This document shows positions 8,183 to 16,183 of a stretch of DNA of 33,537 nucleotides, piece by piece. The stretch comes from Bacteroidota bacterium (GTDB taxonomy: Bacteria; Bacteroidota; Bacteroidia; Chitinophagales; Chitinophagaceae). Both the position numbers and the translations under genes were made by a program. The stretch covers positions 1 to 33,537 of the forward strand of contig JAFDYF010000073.1 in assembly GCA_018267575.1 (NCBI GenBank), written 5' to 3'. Position 1 is the first letter of the stretch; the number at the start of each line of letters is the position of its first letter. The notes below the pieces were generated by a model. That model had not been told where the DNA came from and searched no databases. It worked only from the letters and a program-made list of their open reading frames with translations.

Positions 8183-10111
8183 TTATTTGAACACAAAGTT
8201 CAGTGATCCTTTTAGAGATTTATTTTTAATAACAAAATTAGTATGATACAAACCATCTTTCCAACTCGATTTCAAACGAGCATCATCCATCTCTTTCTTT
8301 TCAATCCTAATCTCAAAAATATTCTTTGGGTATTGAAGATTTAAAACGGTTTTACCATGCTCATCTTCAAATGCGATGCTTCCATCTTCCTTTACCACAG
8401 GCTTCGCAAGAGATAGAAAATTGATTCTGGAGCTATCCACCCATTTGTCCAGTTTATATTGTTCTGTCAATCGCAGTTCTTGCTTTTCCCTATCGAATAC
8501 AAAATTTCTTTTCCAAAATTTTACCGCTGCATTAGAAGGATAGGCTTCAGACAGGTTCATGGACAGGCTAGTCTGGTCGGGACTGTTTGAGAATTCAATA
8601 GCGGAAGCTTTGTATTGTCTTCCATCCATTTGTTGAACGCCATTGATCATAGGGCAATTATGCCACTGCGATTGCATGTTCCATAATGTATACCGCTGGC
8701 TGCTGAAGGTTTTGGCCGTATAAGTGCCCACACCCGCATCGACGATCACAGGGTTCCCATTTATGTATAAAATAAAATTACCGACATCATTGTGGTTATG
8801 GCTTTCGCCATTGTTCCCACCTTGCACGGCAAGGAAAATTTCTCTGTCCGGTTTTATAGATTGGGCAGTCATCACTTGCAGTTGTGGCAACCAAGCGGTT
8901 TGTAAGGCTGGGATTTTTGTATCCGTTTTACTGATAGCACCAAACAAATCAATGGCTTCCAAAAAATTGTTCACACTGCCTTCTGCCAGTTTTTTATTTT
9001 GTAGTGAAAATAAAAAGGCGGCAAAATGCCTTAGTGTATCGTCGTTGAAATAGGTGCCATATTGATAAACACTTTGTGGGTTTGGGATGGTTTTGGGCAA
9101 TGCGTCCGCAAAATTTACAAAATAGGACCCCGCAATATGCATCTTAAAAATATAAGAACCCATATTGTGTAGCAAGGGTTCGTTTGCCCATGTTAATTTA
9201 TCGTTGGAAACCGATTGGAGCAAGCATAAAAAACGGATCAATTTTCCCCCCGCCTCACTCCAATAAGTGGGACCTTCATCACAACCACCGTCTTCGCCAT
9301 ATCCGTTTATAAAAAAATCCACGCTCTTGCCTAATTTTTGGATCATGAGGTTGAGCGTATCCTCATTTTGTTCTGTATATAAAACACTATTAAGAATATT
9401 GCAGTTGATCCAAGGGTTCCAATTGTTCACTTCCCTTTTACCGTAGCCCATCCACCAGAAATCGGTTCTTTCCAGATAAGGGACAATGATTCTTTTGTTC
9501 AGCTCAAATTCAATGCGCTTATTAATGCCGGGTGAATATTGCTGCAATGGGTCATTCAGCATAAATTGAATGGCTGAAATATCCGCAGATGTTTCACCCG
9601 CTACCAGATCAATGATTTCCTCAGCAGGGTCGGGCAAGCCACTCCCCATTTTTTGCATAACAATATGGGCGGGCAAAACCCAAGTGCTTTCTTCCAGTGT
9701 AGCCCAAAGCCCATTGGCTATTTGTGGAATGAATTGTTCATCATGACTTACTAGCCAACCGATTACCAATGCATTCAGTTTCCCTCTTCGTTCATTCAAT
9801 TTATTCTCAAAATTAGATCGATTGCCATTCTGTTTGTATTGCAGATAAAAACTCGCTGGTAATGCGGGCCAATTATAGTCCAATGCTTTTTTTGCATTTT
9901 CAATCAGAACCGTTTTAACAGAATCAGGGAGTTCGTCAATCTTTTGTAAAAGCATTTTTTTTTGCTCTTGCCTCCACTGGTTTAAATCATTTATACTTAA
10001 ATGAAAACCCGTTGCTTCCATTTTTTTGGAAATATAGTCCCGCTGGGTTTGTGCTGATGCAGGTTTACAAAAGATGAATAGACAAATAAATATCGTAGCT
10101 GTAATTTTCAT
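8183..10111 (-). CDS. Heparinase II/III family polysaccharide lyase
   Basis: This protein of about 642 aa has a signal peptide (MKITATIFICLFIFCKPASA). ATGs further upstream (10132, 10141) lie in a repeat and are rejected. The N-terminal half is an alpha/alpha toroid with NNWNPWIN (residues 229-236) and DEGPTYWSEAGG (278-289; Tyr283). The C-terminal beta-sandwich has the family hallmark SHNHNDVGNF (437-446), then VDAG (Asp458) and WHN (His484). In related lyases Tyr and His act as catalytic acid/base, and the second His, the Asp and the later His bind a structural metal. It would cleave uronic-acid linkages by beta-elimination to give 4,5-unsaturated ends. I cannot choose between PL12, PL21, PL33 and PL39-like families by eye. 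It is the only recognisable lyase here, so it probably defines the substrate. Confidence 0.88.
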   Translation of the reverse strand: MKITATIFICLFIFCKPASAQTQRDYISKKMEATGFHLSINDLNQWRQEQKKMLLQKIDELPDSVKTVLIENAKKALDYNWPALPASFYLQYKQNGNRSNFENKLNERRGKLNALVIGWLVSHDEQFIPQIANGLWATLEESTWVLPAHIVMQKMGSGLPDPAEEIIDLVAGETSADISAIQFMLNDPLQQYSPGINKRIEFELNKRIIVPYLERTDFWWMGYGKREVNNWNPWINCNILNSVLYTEQNEDTLNLMIQKLGKSVDFFINGYGEDGGCDEGPTYWSEAGGKLIRFLCLLQSVSNDKLTWANEPLLHNMGSYIFKMHIAGSYFVNFADALPKTIPNPQSVYQYGTYFNDDTLRHFAAFLFSLQNKKLAEGSVNNFLEAIDLFGAISKTDTKIPALQTAWLPQLQVMTAQSIKPDREIFLAVQGGNNGESHNHNDVGNFILYINGNPVIVDAGVGTYTAKTFSSQRYTLWNMQSQWHNCPMINGVQQMDGRQYKASAIEFSNSPDQTSLSMNLSEAYPSNAAVKFWKRNFVFDREKQELRLTEQYKLDKWVDSSRINFLSLAKPVVKEDGSIAFEDEHGKTVLNLQYPKNIFEIRIEKKEMDDARLKSSWKDGLYHTNFVIKNKSLKGSLNFVFK

Positions 10112-10126
10112 CAATATATTTTTTCG

Positions 10127-10195
10127 AACCATACAAGACATTTAAGACATACAAGGCTTACCACAAATCAAATACCTTGTAAGATCTATATGGTT
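10127..10195. repeat. Inverted repeat of 9-nt units (CATACAAGA type), unequal arms
   Basis: The left arm 10127-10156 has three 9-nt units (CATACAAGA, CATTTAAGA, CATACAAGG) capped by AACC. The right arm 10175-10195, read in reverse complement, starts AACCATATAGA and ends TTACAAGG, with two units. The organisation is the same as in the element at 5921-6001, but the sequence differs and one unit is missing on one side. It lies in the gap between the GH35 and lyase genes and overlaps spurious upstream start codons of the lyase gene. Confidence 0.7.
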
Positions 10196-10203
10196 AATCA
10201 AAT

Positions 10204-12693
10204 TTATTTTATACTCAATTTAAAACAATAGACTGGTTTTAATGTAATGCTCTTGATACTTGCATTCAACCATTCCTTATTTTTTTTCTCCAGCATTTTA
10301 TCTTCCACATAAATATCCTCACCATTATCAAGTGGCAAAACCTGAATCAACAAGTCGCCTTTGGTTTTATTTGACATATATCCCAACTTGATTTTGCAAG
10401 TGTCATTGTTATTGAACAAATCATATTTAAGTGTATCGTTCCGATAGATTGCCATCACATCACCAGAGAAAACAATATTGGCTATCCAATCCTTTATCAA
10501 TGGATCGGTAGGGGCATCGTACCTTACTTGATAGGTAGCTTCTTTGGGCAGGTCGTGGAAAATAATTTGGTATAGAGGTCCCGGCTGGTATTTATTGAAA
10601 TTCTTTTTGGTAGCTCTTTCTGCTAGCAAGGAATCTTTAAAATGAATGGCTGCTGTTTCACTGGATGCCATTGGTTTCTTTTTCAAATCCAAGCTGGCGG
10701 TCAGCGCTTTTTTTGCATTTAGTTCATACTCCGCAAACAATCCGTTTTTTTTGGTTTGTTTGGTGGAAAACAATTCTGTGTTACCAATCAATTCCGCAGA
10801 AGGATAGACCGAGCACTTTACCTTTTCTGTAAAATCTTCCAACAGAAGATTTTTTTCATCAAAAAACAGATTTGCCTTGCTGATCACCAATAACTCCTTT
10901 TCTCCCAAATGAACCTTTACCGCATCCAATGCAATGGTTCTTGGCAAAAACAAAACAGATACCCGACCACTTTCTGTTGTTAAAATATCAAATGCAGCCG
11001 TCTTATCGCCCATGCACTTTACCCGGATATTATTTCCCTCATGGGTGATTTGCGAATTAGTTTTATTCACACATGATTGAACCCCCTTGCCATCAAAAAC
11101 AAATTCCGCATCCGCATCAGAGAAAAAAACATAAGTCTGCTTTCCTTCATTTTTTAAAATACAATAAGGTTGGGCCGTGGCATATTTTAGCACCGTATTT
11201 CCCATGGGTAAATTATAAGGCCAGATGATATAACTATTTGCCTTAAAATCCATCGGCTTTTCTGGAACCTGTACCGTTCCATTTTTTGTGTGCAATTCCA
11301 TTTGAAAATTTTTGACCGTGGGCAAGTCTACGAAGCGCTGATAATTGGAAAAAAACAAAAACCCTCGGCCATCATGAATCCTAGCAGAACATTGAACCGT
11401 ATCATAAGAAAAGGGGGACGCTACTTGCACTTTGGGGAAATACGGTTTTTCGGTGACCAGCATTTCCCCAAAATCTTTGGCGAATGTGTTCAACAACCGA
11501 AGCTCATTATAACTTGGGTGAATAATATTCATGGCACCAATGGGCGCCTGAAAATCATAACTGATCAAAGGGACATCATTGGGATAACCCGTTTCCCTTG
11601 ATTCCTGAAAACTGGTTTTGCCAAACTGGTTCATGCCGCCATGGAACATATAATAACCAAGACCGTTCATCCCCGAGGCAATTCTTGTAAAAGGAACGGC
11701 CGCTACATCTTTGGGGCTCATCTCCACTCGACGATGATAGGTATCCTGCAAACCACCACCAATCTCTGCGGAAATTTTGGGGAAGGTATTGCGCACTTTG
11801 CCATCTACTTTTCCGAAAAGATCGGCACCGATATCCGTGTCGCCTTCTAATGGTTTGATATAGTAAACCGGCTTGAACATTTTATGGGTGTGTTGCGCCC
11901 ACGGGCTATCGCCATAGCCACCCAAGGTGTACAAAAATTCATCCTGATCATCGGGGCCTTGACCAAAGGCGGAATAATAAGGAAGATCAAGCCCTGCTTG
12001 GATGATCAGTTGCTTCAAGGTCTTCATGTGCGCATAGGCTTCCGGTTTTTTAAACTGCAATTCATTTTCCAACTGTGTTGCGATAATCGGGCCACCATCC
12101 TTGAACAACATGCCTTTGCATTGCTTTCCCAATTCATCGAAATATATTTTCACATAATGTAGGTAGCTGCTATCGTTTTTTCGGAGGCCGATATGTTTTT
12201 CAAGAAGCCAATCGGGAAATCCGCCGTTCCTTGCTTCCGCATGGGCCCAAGGGCCGGGGCGCAGCCAAACATACATTCCGTGCTTTTGGCATAGCGAAAG
12301 AAATTTTCGGATATTATTATCTCCCTTCCAATTGAATTTTCCTTCTATTTCTTCGTGATAAATCCACAACACATAAGTGGAAATAATTTCGATGCCCGCC
12401 GATTTCATTTTGATGATGGAGCTTTCCCAATCCTTTTCAGCACAGCGGGAAAAATGCATCTCACCCATGGTGGGGAACCAAGGTTTATTATTTTTGGTCA
12501 GGTAGTGATCGGTATAGGAAAGCACATCACCGGTTGGGGAAATATCGGTACCCATTTTCAAAAAACCAGTCCGCTCGGTAGTTGTTTCATCGGGAATATT
12601 GATTGAATAAATAGATTGGCCCATTGAATTATATGAGGATAAAATCCCGATAAAAAAAATAAAAACATGCACGAGCTTTTTAAAAAAAATCAT
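10204..12693 (-). CDS. GH35 family beta-galactosidase-like glycoside hydrolase
   Basis: This protein of about 829 aa starts at the ATG at 12693, followed by a signal segment (MIFFKKLVHVFIFFIGIL). A TTG 24 bp upstream is unlikely to be the start. The TIM-barrel hallmarks are FPTMGEMHFSR, YVLWIYHEE, WLRPGPWAHAEARNGGFPDWL (split at GPW), QLENEL with probable acid/base Glu211, and SAEIGGG with probable nucleophile Glu310. The C-terminal 450 residues are beta-rich accessory domains. GH35 enzymes are mostly exo-beta-galactosidases, and some act on glucosamine or other beta-linked sugars. In this PUL it would remove a neutral side or terminal sugar to expose the uronic backbone. The 837-aa scale and the AEIGGG form differ from the typical plant and bacterial GH35 pattern, so the specificity may differ. 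Confidence 0.9.
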   Translation of the reverse strand: MIFFKKLVHVFIFFIGILSSYNSMGQSIYSINIPDETTTERTGFLKMGTDISPTGDVLSYTDHYLTKNNKPWFPTMGEMHFSRCAEKDWESSIIKMKSAGIEIISTYVLWIYHEEIEGKFNWKGDNNIRKFLSLCQKHGMYVWLRPGPWAHAEARNGGFPDWLLEKHIGLRKNDSSYLHYVKIYFDELGKQCKGMLFKDGGPIIATQLENELQFKKPEAYAHMKTLKQLIIQAGLDLPYYSAFGQGPDDQDEFLYTLGGYGDSPWAQHTHKMFKPVYYIKPLEGDTDIGADLFGKVDGKVRNTFPKISAEIGGGLQDTYHRRVEMSPKDVAAVPFTRIASGMNGLGYYMFHGGMNQFGKTSFQESRETGYPNDVPLISYDFQAPIGAMNIIHPSYNELRLLNTFAKDFGEMLVTEKPYFPKVQVASPFSYDTVQCSARIHDGRGFLFFSNYQRFVDLPTVKNFQMELHTKNGTVQVPEKPMDFKANSYIIWPYNLPMGNTVLKYATAQPYCILKNEGKQTYVFFSDADAEFVFDGKGVQSCVNKTNSQITHEGNNIRVKCMGDKTAAFDILTTESGRVSVLFLPRTIALDAVKVHLGEKELLVISKANLFFDEKNLLLEDFTEKVKCSVYPSAELIGNTELFSTKQTKKNGLFAEYELNAKKALTASLDLKKKPMASSETAAIHFKDSLLAERATKKNFNKYQPGPLYQIIFHDLPKEATYQVRYDAPTDPLIKDWIANIVFSGDVMAIYRNDTLKYDLFNNNDTCKIKLGYMSNKTKGDLLIQVLPLDNGEDIYVEDKMLEKKNKEWLNASIKSITLKPVYCFKLSIK

Positions 12694-12737
12694 AGCTGAA
12701 TATTTACAATCTCTCAAATCATTTGAGGAATTTTTTT

Positions 12738-12826
12738 AACCACATCAGGCAGACCAATCAAAGACGAATTTCCAATCTGTTCCCCTGTAGTGAACAATTA
12801 ACCGCAGAGACGGGAAGGCGCAGAGT
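12738..12826. repeat. Degenerate short-unit intergenic repeats
   Basis: Two repeat types are juxtaposed in the gap between the GH88 and GH35 genes. At 12738 there is a degraded arm starting AACCACATCAGGC, akin to the CACATAAGG element at 5921. At 12801-12826 there is ACCGCAGAGACGGGAAGGCG followed by CAGAG, nearly the same as the right arm at 3967-3994. No clear inverted partner remains, so this looks like a decayed or partial copy. Confidence 0.55.
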
Positions 12827-12841
12827 AGAAAACACTATCAG

Positions 12842-12870
12842 TAAAAAAATTTAACCTATCATAAATAGGT
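12842..12870 (-). terminator. Weak hairpin with T-tract downstream of GH88
   Basis: ACCTAT (12854-12859) pairs with ATAGGT (12865-12870) around a 5-nt loop. On the minus strand it is followed by TAAATTTTTTTAC. The stem is short and AT-rich, so termination would be partial at best. Confidence 0.3.
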
Positions 12871-12910
12871 AATAAAAAAACAAATACATTTAAAACAGTT
12901 ATCGCTTTCT

Positions 12911-12952
12911 CCCACCTTCTACCTTCTAGCTTCTACCCTCCACCTTTTACCC
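12911..12952. repeat. Tandem CTTCTACC-type low-complexity repeat
   Basis: This is a run of degenerate 7-8-nt units (ACCTTCT, ACCTTCT, AGCTTCT, ACCCTCC, ACCTTTT). It ends six bases from the GH88 stop codon. The plus strand is pyrimidine-only over most of it, so the transcript would be purine-rich. It is unlike the 9-nt unit repeats in the other gaps. Confidence 0.6.
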
Positions 12953-12957
12953 TATGC

Positions 12958-14217
12958 CTACTCCCCCACCACCGGTTTTCCTTCCAACAAACGATTAAAC
13001 CTTGTCAATGCCTCCAAAAAATAATAATCGGCATAAACCAGCGGCACATCCACTTCGGAACCATGTGCCAAACTCCCCACACAATGCATGATCATAAAAT
13101 CCCCATTGGTGCCCAAGGGTGCACGATATGCAGGGGAAGAGAGCGATTTTAATATTTGGACTGCCGCCTGATAATATTTTTTTGAATTATTGGAAGAATA
13201 AGTGCTGAGTTCAAAAAAAGCCGATGCTGCTATGGCTGCCGCAGAGGCATCCCTATATTTTATAGTGATCCCATTTGCATGGGATTTGACCCCTGGTTCA
13301 TACCCTGATTGTCCTGCGTTCATATCCCAATAAGGAACTTTATCTTTTGGCAGGTTTTTATTATCCAAATAATAATCGGCCATTCCTTCAGCCGTTTTCA
13401 AAAAACGCTCGTCTTTTGTTTCACGATAGCACATCGTAAACCCATAAATCCCCCAAGCCTGACCTCGCGACCAAGTGGAATTATCAGAAAGGCCTTGCGC
13501 CGTTTCCCGACCAATCACCTGCCCGGTAGTTGAATCATAGCAAACCACATGGAAAGAACTATAATTTTTTCTTATCTGGTTGTCCATGGTATGTACTGCA
13601 TGGCTGATTGCAATATGCCTAAAACTCGTGTCGCCCGTGGTTTTAGACGCATAGAAGAGAAGTTCCAGGTTCATCATGTTGTCTATGATGACAGGGAAAT
13701 AGTAAGTTTTGTTCCCGTGCCAGGAAGGGAATTGATTCCAGGATTTTATACAACCTACTATTGGGTTATATCTTGTGCAAAGTGATTTGGCCGACTGTAT
13801 CAGGATATCACGGTAAGCACTATTCGCAGTTGCTTTCAACCCATTCCCATAACTGCAATACATCATAAATCCCAAGTCGTGATTACCAGTATAGTATTGT
13901 AATGGAGCCAGCTTTTCTGTCCATTCTATAGCGGCGGTTTTAAGCGTTTCCTCTTTGGTTTGATCATAACAAAGCCATAAACTGCCGGGGAAAAAACCAG
14001 AGGTCCAATCATACATATTAGTAGTGGCAAGCTTTCCAGATTTATTGATGGTTCGGGGAAATCGCAAACCAATATCCTTCGTTTCCTTCAGCATATTTTT
14101 CAACTGGGCATCTGCATACTTAAAATCCTGCTTTATCAAATTCTTGTTCTTTGCATTTTGCCCATAGGAAAAAAGAAAAAAAGAAAATGCAATGGTTATT
14201 AATAATATTTTTTTCAT
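12958..14217 (-). CDS. GH88 unsaturated glucuronyl hydrolase
   Basis: This 419-aa protein has a signal peptide (MKKILLITIAFSFFLFSYG). It shows the GH88 (alpha/alpha)6 signatures: DWTSGFFPGSLW (70-81), HDLGF with Asp114, FPVIIDNMMNLELL with Asp179 as the likely general acid/base, TWSRGQAWGIYGF (248-260), and RDASAAAIAASA (322-333). The C-terminus has the usual GSEVDVPLVYADYYFLEAL region. The enzyme hydrates the 4,5 double bond of a non-reducing unsaturated uronate left by a lyase, so that the residue is released. It is periplasmic here. It is the first gene after the susCD terminator and provides the substrate for the MFS-KduI-KduD branch. GH105 is an alternative, but the motif set fits GH88 better. 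Confidence 0.93.
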   Translation of the reverse strand: MKKILLITIAFSFFLFSYGQNAKNKNLIKQDFKYADAQLKNMLKETKDIGLRFPRTINKSGKLATTNMYDWTSGFFPGSLWLCYDQTKEETLKTAAIEWTEKLAPLQYYTGNHDLGFMMYCSYGNGLKATANSAYRDILIQSAKSLCTRYNPIVGCIKSWNQFPSWHGNKTYYFPVIIDNMMNLELLFYASKTTGDTSFRHIAISHAVHTMDNQIRKNYSSFHVVCYDSTTGQVIGRETAQGLSDNSTWSRGQAWGIYGFTMCYRETKDERFLKTAEGMADYYLDNKNLPKDKVPYWDMNAGQSGYEPGVKSHANGITIKYRDASAAAIAASAFFELSTYSSNNSKKYYQAAVQILKSLSSPAYRAPLGTNGDFMIMHCVGSLAHGSEVDVPLVYADYYFLEALTRFNRLLEGKPVVGE

Positions 14218-14281
14218 GTATGGTATTTAAACTAGGGGTGAATTTCGGAAACTATGCCTATTAAACAATCATATTACCCTT

Positions 14282-14315
14282 CAAAAAATACCTGTCCCCA
14301 ATAAAGGGGACAGGT
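14282..14315 (-). terminator. Rho-independent terminator after susD
   Basis: A perfect 10-bp stem (ACCTGTCCCC 14290-14299; GGGGACAGGT 14306-14315) encloses a 6-nt loop. On the minus strand the stem is followed by ATTTTTTG. It lies 64 bases downstream of the susD stop and 65 bases upstream of the GH88 start. It should terminate or attenuate susCD transcripts before the enzyme genes. Confidence 0.85.
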
Positions 14316-14378
14316 AACTTAAACCAAACTATACTACTTGCTAAAAAACATTTCAACGTTTATTTATCAAATCAAAAA

Positions 14379-16112
14379 TCACCAGTTAGGGTTTTGTGTA
14401 AGGTTACTATTCAATGCCAGTTCTTTAGTAGGCAGTGGCCACAAATAATCACGGGTTGGGTTGAAAACGCGGCTGGATGAACTTTCAAGGACTACAAAAC
14501 CATTGGGGTCCAGAACTGGTTTAGCCACTCCAATCATTTCTGCTGGGAAATATTTGGGTCCCAATACAGACTGTGGTAATTCGGTTTCTGCTGTTTTCCA
14601 TCTAAGCTCATCCCAATAATGAAATCCTTCAAATGCCAGTTCCACGCTTCTTTCCCTTCTTATCTCCGTTTCCATATTCAATCCATTGGTTGTTACGAAC
14701 GCATTGGTAAGCAAGGGTAATCTTGAAGGATTATTATTGCTGGCACGGTTGCGTAGCGCATTGATGGTCAGGTTCAGATCGGCATCACTGATAGATCCAT
14801 TCAGTTCAAATTGAGCCTCCGCATAGTTCAAAAGCACTTCCGCATAACGTAATACATTAAAGTTGAGGAAGCTGGTTTGGTTGGTCCAATCACTGACCGA
14901 AAAATATTTCCTGATATTAAACTTGATACCGGGATTGTACAAATTGATACCTCCCAAACTTGGATAGTACAGGGTCTTGTTCCAGATGGTCATCCCAATC
15001 CGTGGATCCCTATTTCTGAAAATGGTCAAGGTGCTGGTTTGGTTATTGGTAGAATCATACATCGAAGAACCTGCCGGCAAACCATCCGTAAACAAATAGC
15101 TATCCACGAAAGCTTTGGTGGCCGTAATGTTTCCTTGTTCCAAGGAACCTCTCTCATAACTATGAGACGCAACTACATTGGTGAGATTGATACCATACAA
15201 ACGCACAATAATATTTTCTTTATTGGTAGTATAGGTATAGTTCACCTGAGGTCCATAAGTAGTCTGTATGGGGTTGCCGGAAAGCGCCCCATTGTATTGA
15301 AATTCGTAAAAATAGCTGCTGTCGCCTGCAGCCGTATATAAACTATGTTTACCTCCGGTGATCACCGCGTTTGCTGCAGTAACCGCAACTTGCAGGTGCT
15401 TGTTTGCATCACCTTGTGCATGGAACTTATCCCAAGTACCTTCAAACAAAGCTACCCTTGATTTGAAAGCCAGTGCTGCCGTAGCCCCAATCCGACCATA
15501 CTGATTGCTGCTTTGCAAAATGTCTGGTTGGGGACAGTTGGTGGCGGCAAAATCAAGGTCGGCATAAATACTGTCCACCACGGTTTCCCGATTGGTGCGG
15601 GAAGAGTACAAAAGAGAATCGCCCAATGCCAGGGTATGGCTAATATAAGGTACATCACCAAACCTTTTAACCAATTCAAAATAACCCCATGCCCTAAAAA
15701 ACTTTGCCTCTCCGATATATTGATTAATTAATGCCTGACTACCAGTTACACTAGCAGATTTTTCTATGATGTTGTTGGAAGCCCGAATCAATCTATAATA
15801 ATTGGTCCATTCATTGGAGTTTGCAGGTGCAGACCTTGAACCATCGCCCACTCCAATTGTTCCTGAACCAAATCCATCATTGGAGAAATTATCCTGATAG
15901 GGTGTTGGGCTACCCGCCGGATCTGATGATAAGGAAGGTAGGTAGGTATATAAATAATTACAAGCCGCATTCAAATCGGAGGTGGTATGCCAGAAGGCCG
16001 CATCCGATAACTGTGCTTGAGGGCTTTGGCTCAATTGCTTATTGCAACCGGCTATGAGCAAAACAAGCAAGGGCAGCACGATGAAAAAATTTTTATTTAT
16101 TTTATGTGTCAT
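14379..16112 (-). CDS. SusD/RagB family glycan-binding outer-membrane lipoprotein
   Basis: This 577-aa protein has a lipoprotein signal ending LIAGC, giving a lipidated Cys23. The N-terminal helical region has the SusD pattern: YRLIRASNNIIEK, then GEAKFFRAWGYFELVKRFGDVPY (split at AWGYF), which is the TPR-like core. The C-terminal region has NYAEAQFELNG, INALRNRAS, and IRRERSVELAFEGFHYWDELRW (split at LAFEG). SusD proteins cap the SusC transporter on the cell surface and bind the incoming oligosaccharide. It starts 71 bp after the susC stop and is followed by a strong terminator. The length is normal for the family. Confidence 0.97.
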   Translation of the reverse strand: MTHKINKNFFIVLPLLVLLIAGCNKQLSQSPQAQLSDAAFWHTTSDLNAACNYLYTYLPSLSSDPAGSPTPYQDNFSNDGFGSGTIGVGDGSRSAPANSNEWTNYYRLIRASNNIIEKSASVTGSQALINQYIGEAKFFRAWGYFELVKRFGDVPYISHTLALGDSLLYSSRTNRETVVDSIYADLDFAATNCPQPDILQSSNQYGRIGATAALAFKSRVALFEGTWDKFHAQGDANKHLQVAVTAANAVITGGKHSLYTAAGDSSYFYEFQYNGALSGNPIQTTYGPQVNYTYTTNKENIIVRLYGINLTNVVASHSYERGSLEQGNITATKAFVDSYLFTDGLPAGSSMYDSTNNQTSTLTIFRNRDPRIGMTIWNKTLYYPSLGGINLYNPGIKFNIRKYFSVSDWTNQTSFLNFNVLRYAEVLLNYAEAQFELNGSISDADLNLTINALRNRASNNNPSRLPLLTNAFVTTNGLNMETEIRRERSVELAFEGFHYWDELRWKTAETELPQSVLGPKYFPAEMIGVAKPVLDPNGFVVLESSSSRVFNPTRDYLWPLPTKELALNSNLTQNPNW

Positions 16113-16183
16113 GATAATTAGGTTTTATTTTATGATGCTAACAGATCAATTGATTTTAATAGTATTCTTGTTTTCTAGTTCAA

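Noticed and set aside
10112..10141. Upstream start codons for the heparinase II/III protein
   Set aside because: They fall in the repeat at 10127-10195, and the signal peptide begins at 10111.
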